Assembly: GCA_050084985.1 (NCBI GenBank)
Contig: JBITNC010000001.1
Span: 109,864,001 to 109,928,000 of the forward strand
DNA length: 64,000 nt
Reading direction: 5' to 3'
Source of the DNA: Nageia nagi
Lineage: Eukaryota; Pinophyta
Part shown: piece after piece, positions 47,056-58,157 of the stretch
Numbering within the stretch: position 1 is the first letter of the stretch
Layout: each line of letters opens with the position of its first letter
Translations under genes and position numbers: made by a program
Notes under the pieces: model-generated
Database searches by the model: none
What the model was told of the DNA's origin: nothing
What the model saw: the letters and a program-made list of their open reading frames with translations, nothing else

Positions 47056-48056
47056 ATGTTTATACTTGCAATGGTGAAATCTCAAGATGAAGTGGAAATC
47101 ATAAAGGCACTTAACAATTGTGAACCACAATACAAAGAAGAAGTAAAAGAGGTAATTTTCGAATTTGAAGATTTATTTCAAGTACCTAAAGAACTTCCAC
47201 CAAAAAGAGATATACAACATGAGATTCAATTACATCCTGATGTTGCACTTCCTAATATTGGCTTATATAGAAATTCTATTTTGGAAACTGAAGAAATTAA
47301 GAAACAAGTCAAGTAATTGTTAGATTAAGGAGTCATTAGACCTAACACATCACCATGTGGATCTCTTATTGTTATAATTCTAAAGAAAGATGGAACTTGG
47401 CATATGTGTGTTGATTACAGGGCACTAAATAAGATCATGGTTAAAAATTGATATCCTTTGCCATGTATTGATGATTTAATGAATCAATTACAAAAAGATA
47501 GGCTTTTCAAAAAAATGGATCTAAGAAGTGGTTATCATCAAGTATGAGTTAAAGAAGAGGATGTGTGGAAAACCGCTTTTAAAACTAGGCAAGGATTGTT
47601 TGAATGGTTGGTTTTACCATTTGTATTATGCAATGCTCTTGCTACTTTCATGCATGTAATGAATGAAGTTTTAAGGCCTTTAATTGATGATTTTGTTATT
47701 GTGTATCTTGATTATATTATCATTTACAGTGATAATTGGAAAAATCATGTGGTACATATTTGTAAAGTGTTTGAAGTTTTAAGGGAAGCAAAACTCTATC
47801 TGAAGATGTCTAAGTGTGAGTTTGTTAGGAAGAGTTTAACCTATCTTGACCACATTATAGGTGAAGGTCAATTGAGGATAGATCTTGTAAAAATTGAGGT
47901 TGTGTTGAAATGGCCTACTCCCACTAATGTGACAGAGACTAGAAGTTTTCTTGGGGTAGTGCAGTATTTATGCAAGTTTATTTCTAACTTTTCTTACATG
48001 GCTTCTCCACTTCATGCAATTACAGGAAAGAGTCATGGATTTTAGTGGGGAGGAAA
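47056..48056 (+). pseudogene. RT-J reverse transcriptase
   Basis: Readable in long open pieces: ELPPKRDIQHEIQLHPD, GVIRPNTSPCGSLIV, KKDGTWHMCVDYRALNKI, YPLPCIDDLMNQL, FKKMDLRSGYHQV, then TRQGLFEWLVLPFVL and the catalytic box Y-L-D-Y (47704-47715) in place of YLDD. Stops include TGA at 47545-47547 and TAA before GVIRP; TAG at 48043-48045 sits before WGG. The GAT-to-TAT change in the catalytic box alone would abolish activity. Confidence 0.9.
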
Positions 48057-48075
48057 ATAACAACTTGCTTTTGAA

Positions 48076-48490
48076 TTGCTTAAAAATAAAATTAGTAATG
48101 CTTTAGTACTTGCTCTACCTAATCTTCAAAAAACTTTTGAAATTGAAACTGATGCAAGTGACTATGCTATGGGTGCAATTTTAGTACAAGAAAAACATCC
48201 AGTTTACTATCACTTAGAAATGTTTACCAGTGTGGTAAGAAACTATCCCACATATGAATAAGAGTTGTATGCATTAGTTCAAAGTGTTAAGAAATGGAAA
48301 CACTATTTGGTAGGTAAAGAGACAATAATTCATATAGACCATCAACCTTTGCAATATCTTCAGACACAATCTAAGTTGCAATAATCTAGGCACTTTTGTT
48401 GGATGGGATTTTTGTAACAATTTCATTTGGTGATTAAATACAAGAATGGTACTCAAAATAAAATTTCTAATATGTTTTCTAGGCCTCCAA
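48076..48490 (+). pseudogene. RT-J RNase H
   Basis: FEIETDASDYAMGAILVQEKH carries the first catalytic Asp (TDAS), quoted in part. VRNYPTYE is followed by a stop at the Gln of YEQELYA (48259-48261), then HYLVGKETIIHIDHQPLQYL with a catalytic-type Asp (IDHQ). It follows RT directly, as in gypsy elements. Confidence 0.85.
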
Positions 48491-49860
48491 TAGTTGCCAA
48501 TGTTGTGATTCTACAAAATAGTTCTTTAATGCATGATGGGTATAAAGAAAAATATGTGGTTGATCCTAATTTCCAAAATGTCTATCATAGATTGAGTCTT
48601 GGTAATGAGGTTGGAAATCATGAATTTCATTTGCATGATGGATTACTTTTTCATTTAGGAAAAATTTGTATTTCTAATGGTGAGAGGAATGATTTGATTA
48701 GGGAAGCTCATACTTCTCATATTTTAGGGCACTTTGGTGTTGGGAAAACTCTTGCTAATCTACAAAGGTATTGTTACTAGCCTAAAATGCAAGAAAATAT
48801 ATCCAGATATATCAGAGGATGTATGTTATGTAGTGTAAGAAAACCCAATAACAAGAAATTTGGTCTTTGTATGCCATTGTCCATTCCTACATGACCATGG
48901 GAGAGTATTTCTATGGATTTTGTTGGAGGTTTACCTATGTCTAAAAGAGGTCATGATTATTTATATGTGGTTGTGGATAGATTTAGTAAAATGTGTATTC
49001 TAATCCCATGTAAAAAGACTATGATAGGTTAAGAGGTAGCTAATCTTTTCTTTACTTATGTATGGGTACATTTTGGTCCCCCTACTTCTATCATTTCTGA
49101 TAGGGATTCCAGGTTTCTTACAAAAATTTGGACTTCTTTATGGGAAAAGATGGGTGCTAAGCTAAAGAGGAGTACAACATTTCATCCATAGACAGAATGT
49201 TAAATAGAGGTGGTAAATAGGACCATGGTACACCTATTATAGGGTTATTGTGGTAAGCATCCTAAAACTTGGGATGAGCATTTGAATTATATACAACATG
49301 CATATAATCGGGCTTTACATTCTTCTACTAACAAAACACCTTTTGAGACTTGTTTTGGTTATTTGCCAAAATCACCTTTCGATATGGCTTTTGCTTGAAC
49401 AAGTGATGGAGATATAGTTCTTCATAATGAGGAGGAGCAAGCAAAGAATTTTATTGAGAAGATTGGATAGATTCATCAGAAGGTAAAAGAACAATTGGAG
49501 AAGAGTCAGGCTAAGTATAAGGAGAGGCATGATCATCATTGGGTGGATCATAAATTTTAGTTTGGTGATCAAGTATGGCTTGATCTTAGTAAGGAGAGAT
49601 AACATGGTGAGGGAAAGAAGTTGAAACCAATAAGGTATGGTCCATTTACCATTATTGGTCAAGTTGGAAACAATGCATTTTGGTTAGACTTACCACCCTA
49701 TATGCAAATGTATTCTATTATTCATGTTGGATACTTGATGTTGTATGAACCAACCTTAGTTGTAGAAGATATAGATGTTATGTTACTATCAGTTGAGAAT
49801 TTAGCCCCTAAGGACATGAATTTGTTGGTTAAGGATGTAGTATTGGAAAACAAGCAATGA
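48490..49860 (+). pseudogene. RT-J integrase
   Basis: The zinc-binding N-terminus has HTSHILGHFGVGKTLANLQ and a later GCMLCSVRK. The core has [47 protein letters not shown] and the third block STTFHP, a Gln-to-stop change, TEC, stop, IEVVNRTM: both catalytic Asp (MDF, SDR) and the Glu are present. The C-terminal part has LKPIRYGPFTIIGQVGNNAF and LDLPPYMQMYSIIHVGYL. Several Gln-to-stop breaks. Confidence 0.85.
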
Positions 49861-49985
49861 TCATCTCATAGTGGCATACATGAGGTGTGGCATATTGGAG
49901 TGAAGGGCCAACATCCACACAAGGCCAAGTGGTATGTAGTTGATCAGGTGAGGGAGCTCTATCCTCACCTCATTTCATCATCCTA
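49861..49985 (+). pseudogene. RT-J C-terminal tail, possible chromodomain-like end
   Basis: Beyond the stop at 49858 the same frame continues with HEVWHIGVKGQHPHKAKWYV and VRELYPHLI. Chromoviruses often end in a chromodomain or a related short tail; this stretch resembles the CRM/Galadriel-type tail by my recollection only. The assignment to that lineage is tentative. Confidence 0.45.
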
Positions 49986-50014
49986 AATGCTTTTGGGGAT
50001 AAAATATATCTCTT

Positions 50015-50026
50015 AGTGGGGAGGAA
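50015..50026 (+). other. RT-J polypurine tract
   Basis: AGTGGGGAGGAA, directly before the 3' LTR start at 50027. Confidence 0.9.
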
Positions 50027-51148
50027 TGATCCAAAATTTGGATCCCTTTGACATTCAATAATCTCCATTTCAGTGTGTTCATTGTGATCATCTTGTCTTC
50101 AACTTTTTGATGCTTCTTTTAGATCATGAATCTGAGTCTGTATGTGGAAGATATGGTATTAATTCTATTTGTGTATTTGGAAAAAAAAAAGAGAAATATA
50201 TATATATATTGTTTGGGTGACCCATGTAGGGGGGACCCGCCTACCATCATGGAGTCAAAATGGCCTGCATGGAAGGTCAAGTGCCACATGGAAGTGATGA
50301 GGTGGGAGGGAGAGGAGGTCCATGTTGGATTTTGACTTCATGGTGTGACTACCTGTTGACCACCAACCTATTGCCAATTTGCCTATGAGACCATTCACCT
50401 ATGCCAGCCAAACTACCATGCCATCACCTGACCACCAGCCAAGCTGCTAGTCAATAGGAGGTTGATTACCTCTAAGCATGCCATGTGTCACCACCATAGT
50501 GTACTTACCTGATTTTAGTTTTTTTAATGTATTTTGGTGTTTTCAAAGGTTTATGGTGATTTTTGATTCACCTAAGGTACTATTATTAGGTTGAGTTAAT
50601 TCTGTTAGCCTAAAATAGTCTAGAGAGCATATTATTTTGATTTTAGAGTTCATTTTAGGTATATTTTTACAACCATTTGAGCCCAAATTTGATAGTAAGA
50701 TCAAGGAGGTTAATGGGTATCTAAAAATAGGTTTTGTATCTAATTTATTAGTTGTAATAATCTCCAATTTTAGCCTCCAAAATTGTATAAAAGGGGAGCA
50801 AATTGGATGTGAAAAAAAAGGAGGATTTCAGGAAAGTTATTTTTAGTTCTTGTTGTGATTTTTAGAGCTATGAGTGTGTTGTGAATGTGAGAAGAGGTTT
50901 TGAAGGACCATGGAGGCCTTGTAAAGTGATTCCACCCATTGATAGTAGAGAGCTTTTGAGCTAGATGTAGCCCACACTGGGTGAACTAGGATAATTTTGC
51001 TTGTCTCTTTCTATGGTGAGTGCTTTTCTCTTCTCTATGTTTACAATTTTTTTCCTAATTTTCGTTTACAAGCACTTAATTATTTTAAGTGTGAATTGAT
51101 CCTAAGAAAAGGTTAAATTGAGATTTTAATATTATAGTTTATGGATCA
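50027..51148 (+). repeat. RT-J 3' LTR
   Basis: Matches the 5' LTR along its length. TATAAAAGGGG lies near 50788. It ends GGATCA, followed by the ATAAG target duplication. Confidence 0.95.
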
Positions 51149-51153
51149 ATAAG

Positions 51154-51510
51154 ATAGCTCCTATGTCTCATTTACTGAAGAAAGAAGTTAAGTTTAAATG
51201 GGATGTTAAGTTTCAAGAAGCATTTGATAGAATAAAAGAGTATTTGATACATCCATTGATATTAGCTCCATATAGGCATGGAGAACCTCTTTGGCTCTAT
51301 GTCTTAGCTACAAAACATGCATTTGGGGTAATGTTGGAAAAGAAAGAAGAAGATGGTAAAGAGAGAGTAGTCTATTTTATTTGTAGAACATTGAAAGAAT
51401 ATGAAACTAGGTACACACCCATTGAGAAGTTATATCAATGTATAGTATTCACTATTGAGAGGTTGAGGCATTATATGATCAATAGCACAACACATGTACT
51501 TACTTAGGTA
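51154..51510 (+). pseudogene. RT-I RNase H (after RT-J)
   Basis: MSHLLKKEVKFKWDVKFQEAF, given in part, is followed by LILAPYRHGEPLWLYV, FGVMLEKK, YFICRTLKEYETRYTPIEKL and RLRHYM. This is the RT connection and first RNase H of a Tat element, continuing the frame cut at 44253. A TAG at 51505-51507 replaces a Gln. Confidence 0.85.
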
Positions 51511-51800
51511 TACCCATTAAGATATTTGATGTCAAAAACATGCCTCAATGGAAGGTCAGCAAAATGGATCATGCTACTTCAAGAGTTTAACGTTAAGCTT
51601 GTGAAATAAAAATTAGTTAAAAGGTAGGCAATCACATATTTTGTTGTAGAATTTCCCACAAAAGATAGTACAAAACTCAAAGAAGAATTTCAAATGAATG
51701 TGATTTGGTAGAAACCACAAAACATGTAGAAGAGAACTACCTATGGCCTTCTTCTAAAGAAAATAGGAATGCTAGCATTCCTCTTTTAGAGGTGTTAGAG

Positions 51801-52200
51801 CATTGGAAAATGTATTTTTATGGATCATGATGTATGTAAAGTTCAAGAGCTGGAATATTATTAATATCATCTTAGAATGATGTTATTCTCATGTCATACA
51901 AACTATCATTTGAATGCACTAACAATATGGTAGAATATGAAGCTCTCATATTAGGATTAAAAGCAACTATAGAGATTGGTATTACATATTTGCATATTTA
52001 TGGGGATTCACAACTAATAATGAATCAAGTTGATGAGATCTATAACATCAAGAATGAAAAGCTTATTCCATATAAAGTTGTTATTACAAAACTCCTTGCT
52101 TGCTTTGAAGAGTATCAATTAGAAAATATTCTAAGAAATAATAACAGGTTGGCTAATGCAATGGCAAATGCAGCTTCACTTATACCAATTGAAATAGAAA
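51801..52200 (+). pseudogene. RT-I archaeal-type RNase H
   Basis: HWKMYFYGS is followed by RAGILLISS, SYKLSFECTNNMVEYEALI, LHIYGDSQLIMNQVDEIYN and ILRNNNRLANAMANAASL. All landmarks of the Tat second RNase H are present in order. The first catalytic Asp of FDG reads Tyr (FYG), and the last LADALA-type Asp reads Asn (LANAMA); GDS is kept. It lies between RNase H and integrase. Confidence 0.85.
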
Positions 52201-52397
52201 GTAGCAAGACTACTTTCATTATCAAGAACTCACAAACTCCATCAATTGCTGAGGAGGACTTGAAAATGGTATGTGTTTCTCAAAAGGTTGGTTATGAGGT
52301 AAGTACTTGGTACCAACACATATTTAGATATTTGAGACATAACTTTATTAATGCTACACTTGATAAGAGAGAATAGATTAGAATAAAAAGGCTTGCT

Positions 52398-53565
52398 ATG
52401 AAGTATGTTATCATTGGTGATATACTTTATAAAAGATCATTTAATGGTATTATTTTGAGATGTCTTCATGATGAGGAGATTAAAATAGCATTAATGCATG
52501 CTCATGGAGGAGAATGTGAAGGTCATTTCAATGGAAGATCAATCTATGGCAAGTTGATTAGGATGGTTATTGGTGGCCCACCATGGAACATGATTATTAT
52601 GAACATGTCAAGAAGTGTGAGCAATGTCAAAAGCATGCACACTTAAAATTAACACCTACTCAGGAGTTGAACTATGTCACATCACCATGGCCTTTCTCAA
52701 TGTGGGCTTTAAATTTCATGGTTGTTATCAATCCTCCATCTAGTGAGGGGCACAATTTATCTTGGTTGCCATCGAATAGTACACTAAATGGATTGAGGCA
52801 ATTCCTTTGAAGACAACTATACAAAAACATGTTATCAATTTCATCAAGGAATATATCATTTATAGATTTTGCATACCTCAAAAGTTGATCATGGATAATG
52901 GAGTGAATTTCACAAAAAAACATATTAGAGAATTTCGTAAAAAGATGAAGGTTGAATAGAGATTTTCTTCAATTTGCTATCCCCAAGGGAATGGAGAAAT
53001 TGAAGCAACAAATAAAATAATCAAGAAGATATTGGAAAACACTATCAAAAATAATGGTAGGGATTAGCATGATTAATTTCCATATGCCTTATGGGCATTT
53101 AGAATAACTAAAAGAATATCAATAGGTGCTACTCCATACTCTCTTATGTATGGTGATGAAGCAGTCATTCCACTTAAAATTGAGATCCCTTATTTGAGAA
53201 TTACACTCAAAGATACCATGAACAGACTATAATAATGGGAAGCAAGATTAAATAAGCTAGATGCATTAGATGAGAAAATAATTAATATGCTATATCATCT
53301 CACAACATTTTAGCAAAGAATAAAGAGGGCCTATGGAAAGAAAATGGTGCCCAAAGCATTTGAGGTTGGAGATATGGTTCTACAAGAGAATGTTTCTAAT
53401 GCTATAGCAAAAGATGAACTTAAAGGAAAATTTAAACCAAATTGGGTTGGCCCATACATCATCATAGAGGTATTTGGTAGAGGTGCATATAGATTATCTA
53501 CATTATATGGGGAGGTTCTCAAAAATCTCATCAATGCTAGGCACTTAAAGAAGTATCACATTTAG
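52398..53565 (+). pseudogene. RT-I integrase
   Basis: The N-terminal zinc region has HAHGGECEGHF and, after a shift, HVKKCEQCQKHA. The core starts WPFSMWALNFMVVI, where the expected WGLD Asp is Asn (AAT at 52712-52714). The second block MDNGVNF keeps its Asp, and NGEIEATNK keeps the Glu. The C-terminus reads FEVGDMVLQ, then GKFKPNWVGPYIIIEVFG and ARHLKKYHI with a stop at 53563. Frameshifts lie near 52585 and 52745. Confidence 0.85.
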
Positions 53566-54366
53566 GTGACCTATGGGTCATCTCTTGCATCTATTTTCAT
53601 AAAAATGTTACTATAGGAATAAGCATGGAATAAACAACACAAAAATCCAAAAATAGAATGACATTTTAGTATCATAAGAGAATCATTGGTGCTTTATTTT
53701 AATAGAAAGGCACTACCCATGGTCCTATTATAAGTCAAAAATAGCAAAAACAAAGATCATTAGATACCCCTTGGTGTAGAGTTTTAGCTTCTAGATCATA
53801 AAATTTATATGCCTCTTGGTATAGAGTTTTAGCTCTCATATCATCATATTAGTTTCCTACCTCTTGGTGTAGATTTTTAGCTCTCATCATCATATAATGC
53901 CTCTTGGTGGAGTTTCAACTCTTAGTTTTATCATTATGCCTCTTAGCAAGAAGTTCAACTTCCACAAGATCAATGGATAAAATCATCAATGACATGAGAT
54001 GGTTGTACTCCATATATCAAAATATATCCAAAATATGGGTAATTATAATCAATGACCTCTTGGTAGATGGCTATGGACCCTAGAACTCTCTCTTTTGTAG
54101 GTTATCATTAGAGCTCATGGAGCATATCAAAACCAAATAGGGGCAACATGATGGATGTCATATGAGGGGGTTTTCTTAAACTCATACCTTTTGTAAATAT
54201 GATTTATTATATTTCTTATATCTTTTTCATAGTTTAGTATCAAAACAAATTGATTAGTGTTGGTATTATGCTTGTCTATACTTATCAATATTTGATTTAT
54301 ATGATATCTTGATTATACTTTGAATGAAAAATTTCAATGCACCTAGTGATTTTCAATTTCTCATCC
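53566..54366 (+). other. RT-I 3' untranslated region
   Basis: About 800 bp between the integrase stop and the polypurine tract. It has a short tandem repeat (53768-53965) and no coding sequence that I can recognise. Confidence 0.6.
53768..53965 (+). repeat. Five diverged tandem units of 39-48 bp in the RT-I 3' UTR
   Basis: CCTCTTGGTGTAGA-type starts occur with TTGGT at 53771, 53816, 53864 and 53904, and TTAGC at 53943, each followed by GTTTTAGCTCTC-like sequence. A possible sixth start is near 54053. Confidence 0.75.
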
Positions 54367-54379
54367 AAAGTGGGGCATT
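54367..54379 (+). other. RT-I polypurine tract
   Basis: AAAGTGGGGCATT, directly before the 3' LTR at 54380; not perfectly purine but of the type seen in Tat elements. Confidence 0.75.
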
Positions 54380-55167
54380 TGTTATCACATAAAATTAATT
54401 TATGCATTTAATTTAATACATTATAAAATATATACCCTCACTTATATGTCTAGTTCAAGAATATTTATGATATTTTGGATATGATCAATATATATCATTG
54501 ACTTACTATATTCTTATTTATGTAGGCACACATCAACATAAGGATTAGGTCATATTATTATCTATATAAATAGGAATCTAATAGTAAGTTCACATCAAGG
54601 AGATACATGATCCTAGATCTGGTCTTGATGATGGCAATCCTTTAGGTGTCTCTTAGCATTGCCATTCAAGGTTGGGTTTGTGTACTTCCTTATGCGAGCA
54701 TTTTGACAATTCTAAACTTATCTGAGTATCAAATTGAGACCATTGAGAGTTTGTGTGGAGGCATAGAGTCAATTCAAAAGGGACTATAATTTGAAAAAGA
54801 CCATTATTAGTCCTTATAGATGAAAGTGAACCATCAATGCTCCTTATAAGCATGAAATACACCATCTGTAACCCTCTTTTTGGATCATCTCACTACATGA
54901 ATTTAGGTGCAAACTCCATTCATTATTGAGGCTTTGTTAGTATCTTCCATTCATCCATATTAGGTACACTCTATGGGATAAGTACATAAATTCAATCTTA
55001 TTTTGTAATGTCATTTTGATTCCAATTAGTCATTATCTTCTATATCAACTTATCTTATTATAAATTGCTATCCGTTAGCTCAAAATTTGCAAATAGATAT
55101 ATGTATCTTTTAGGACTATAGATATATCAATTATTTGCATTCTTGAATACACTTTTATTTGTAAACA
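54380..55167 (+). repeat. RT-I 3' LTR
   Basis: Matches 39945-40733. It is followed by the ATATG target duplication and then RT-H sequence. Confidence 0.9.
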
Positions 55168-56560
55168 ATATGATGTAGAAATATGGCCTATAAAAGTGAT
55201 AAAGGGAAGAACCCTTTTTGAATAATTAGCTATGGATCTAGCCTATGAGTAGATAGTGTTAATAGAATATGATATTGGAGAAACTAAGCCATAAGGACAT
55301 CAAAAGAGTTGGATTACTAAGCTTCTTAATATTTCAACATTGGAAGATTACCTAGAAACCTTGATGCCCTTCAAAGGAATAGGTTTAAATTGAATGCATT
55401 AAATTACAATATGATTGAAGGTATTTTGTACAAAAAAAATCATGAAGGCATGTTATTAATATGTATACAACTAGTTGATGTTATCAAATATTTACATGAA
55501 TTTTATTTGGGCATTGTCAAAGGTCATTTTTCTAGATATACCATAGTCACAAAAATGTTACATGTGGATACTACTGACCATCAATTTATATAGACTCCTT
55601 ATGGATTATTAAGGAATGTGATAAATACCATACATTCATTAGGAGGAGGATGGAAGCAATTCCTTTACAACCTATCATGGCTGAGGAGTCGTTTCAACAA
55701 TTAGGAAGATTATATTTTGTTAGAATGATTAATCCTTATTCATCATAAGGTAAGAGGTTCATTTTAACTGTAACTAATTACTTTACTAGATGGACTAAAG
55801 CAACCACTAAAAATACAAATAAAGAAACAATTATGGAATTTATTGAGAAAATCATCACTTATTTTGGTATCCTCTAAATCATAATATTTGATAATAGTTT
55901 GGTATTCTTAAGAATGAGAATATTAGAATTATTTTTGAAGTATATTATTTACTTGAAGACTTTAGAAAATTACTACCCATAAGGTAATGATTGGCAATGT
56001 CTCTAAATAAAAATTTATTTGATAGAGTCTCTAAACAAAAATTTACTTCAAATTAGAAATGAAGTGTTCATAAAAAATTAAAAAATTAGGATAAAAAACT
56101 AGATCTTTCTCTTTGGTTTGATCAAGTTTCAAAGAAGTTTTCAACCAAAAATTCCTCTTATGTTTTGGTTTATGATAAAAGAGCTATATTACCACCACAT
56201 ATAGAGCTTCCAACATTAAAATTTCTTCAACAATAAGAAATGCCAAAAATTGACCCAGTTGAATCAAAAATTCTTGAATTACTGTACTTAGAAACAATCT
56301 AGGAAAATGCTTACAAGGAATTACAAAAGGGAAATAGTGTTGTCAAACATTGGTTCAAAAAAAAATGTTCATCCACCATTTCATTTAAAAAGATAGAGCA
56401 AAATTCAAAAAACATAAAAAATTTGATTCATTGTGGTTAGGTCCTTATATCATAGTGTGAGAAATTCTAGTGAACATAAATGAGCTAGAATGAATGGATG
56501 GTCAAATTCTTCTGATCATCATAAATGACCAATTTTTGAAACACTATAGTATAATGTAGA
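55168..56560 (+). pseudogene. RT-H RNase H end and integrase (after RT-I)
   Basis: The RNase H tail ends with a VIKGRT-type motif at about 55195. A linker then leads to MNALNYNMIEGILYKKNHEG (55390), a zinc-region remnant HEFYLGIVKGHFSRYTIVTK, and the core FILTVTNYFTRWTKAT and FIEKIITYFGIL, a stop, and FDNSLVF. The LTVTDYF-type Asp reads Asn (TNYF); the Asp of FDN is kept; the third Glu is not identifiable after PQGN. Many stops and shifts follow. Confidence 0.75.
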
Positions 56561-56829
56561 CAACATATGCTATCATGTAACATTTACATATTATGTAATT
56601 TTAATTCTTGATTTATGTGTCTTAGGTTTCTTCATATGTTTTCATGTTTTCCTAGGAGTCAGTTATAGCAATATATGAAGTGATTATGATTAATTAGGTT
56701 TGAATGATGTGCCATTAATGAATTTTTTATATCCATTTTATTTCCCTAAAAAAAAATTGTTACATGCATTAAGCCCCAAAGTTAAAGTTCCAAAGTTGAT
56801 ATTGAGACAAAGAATTTAATTTAGAGTTT
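56561..56829 (+). other. RT-H spacer between integrase and ORFx
   Basis: About 270 bp with no recognisable coding; contains a short poly-A run near 56750. In RT-D the corresponding sequence is replaced by the LTR-like unit ending at 17099. Confidence 0.4.
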
Positions 56830-58157
56830 TTGAAGAGCTTTTCCTACCGATACGTATAAGAAATAGTTTCCTAAAGGTGTTTTTCTAGATATGAATACCA
56901 ATTTATTAGAAATAATTATTTTGGAAGCATATAGAAATATTAACAAAAAATATGTAGACTCTCATTCCTAAAAAATACACTCAAATGGGATTTAATATAC
57001 AATACTCCTACTATCCTTCCCTATATACCCATAAGATGTCACCCCTTTCTAGAACTAATAGAAGCATTCGATAAACTTATGGATATCAAATCTCATTTTG
57101 TAAGAATAATATAAAACCCTTATTAGATATGTACAAGGATGCTTTAATTACTACTTTTAGACCCAAAATGATAGATCCATTAGTTGAAGTGGAAGTTAAA
57201 GAATATGAGGTGGAGAAATATCCATTATAATAGTTGAAATTGTACATTGCCATCCCTCTCAACAAAAAGTTAAAGCAGTATGGTATTTCTACTTTCAAAC
57301 TAAGCATGTAAAAATTGTGGATTTTAATCACCATTCTATGTGGAGAAAAGGAGAATACTATTCTTCATGCAAAACACATAGTGTTGGCTTCCTAAATTAT
57401 TCATAATTTTTGAAATTATAATTATGATTATTTCCATTTTATAGAACAAAACTTATCCAAATGACTCACCAATAAGGTAAGCATACATGCATTTCATTAT
57501 CCTTTGTATATTTTTTAGTTATTAGTACATCAACATCTTAAAGCCTTTTCAACTCTTAATTTGAAAAAAGGTATAAAGACAAGATGATATTGTTGGTGGA
57601 TGAATGGATGAGCATGTTGGATATTGAGAACTCTTACTATGTAATTATAAGATACTTTCTAGATATGATCAAATATTTCATAAAATGGGAACCCTTCCCT
57701 CATATTTCAAAGAAGATACATTATTACTTTAATACTAATTATAATACAAAGGGAGATTTCTACTTCATAGAGAATCATACTATCATTTGGTTGTATGGAT
57801 TCTATGCATAATATATAAGGCTATCCTTCTACACTTTTGACTAGATATTTTAGATGGAAGTTATCCATCAAATGGATTACATAGACATGGAATGGGGAGT
57901 TAGTGCAAAAAAGAAAGCTTTGTACCCACCTCCTCTTCAAATCGAGATAATAACCACTAAGCAAAGAAATTACTAGCTAGACATCACCAAGAAAATGAAT
58001 AGTATACATATGTATGAGATTGTAGTCCAATGATCATATGATCTAGAAGACAAATTCTAGAACATTTTACAAATCAAAAATATTAAGGCCATTGATTTTT
58101 ACAAAATATTAGGAACATTTGAGGCCATCTAGAATGATAAAGAAGAAGGTCCATTCC
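56830..58157 (+). pseudogene. RT-H ORFx, 5' part
   Basis: Homologous to 17110-18480 in RT-D. Shared text includes PLVEVEVKEYEVE, KKLKQYGISTFK, VDEWMSMLDIENSYY and IENHTIIWLYGFY-type sequence. A codon that reads CAG here (57276-57278) reads TAG in RT-D (17593-17595), which shows both the correct frame and how the copies decay. Cut off at 58157 by RT-K. No family recognised. Confidence 0.5.

Larger units (their letters stand above)
44254..51148 (+). mobile_element. RT-J: chromovirus (Ty3/gypsy), complete ends with target duplication
   Basis: LTRs 44254-45413 (1160 bp) and 50027-51148 (1122 bp), both starting TGATCC and ending GGATCA. Flanked by ATAAG on both sides (44249-44253 and 51149-51153). 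Contains an initiator-Met primer site, gag, protease, RT, RNase H, integrase and a polypurine tract. Inserted in the sense orientation between RT and RNase H of RT-I. The first 155 bp of the LTRs differ at about 11 positions. All ORFs carry stops. Confidence 0.95.
39945..55167 (+). mobile_element. RT-I: Tat-type Ty3/gypsy element, complete ends, host of RT-J
   Basis: LTRs of 789 bp (39945-40733) and 788 bp (54380-55167) flank gag, protease, RT, RNase H, archaeal-type RNase H and integrase. The flanking ATATG (39940-39944 and 55168-55172) is a perfect 5-bp target duplication. RT-J is inserted between RT and RNase H. Without RT-J and one copy of its duplication the element would be about 8.3 kb. 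LTR divergence is about 12% by hand count over the first 230 bp. Confidence 0.9.
34895..58157 (+). mobile_element. RT-H: old Tat-type Ty3/gypsy element, host of RT-I
   Basis: Left part 34895-39944 and right part 55168-58157 are one element split by RT-I: the RNase H region breaks off at the ATATG before 39945 and continues after the ATATG at 55168. Order: 5' LTR, gag, protease, archaeal-type RNase H, RT remnant, RNase H, integrase, ORFx. The right end is cut by RT-K at 58158; no 3' LTR is found. All coding parts are broken. Both interior deletions in RT and the lost protease Asp show that it is dead. Confidence 0.8.
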
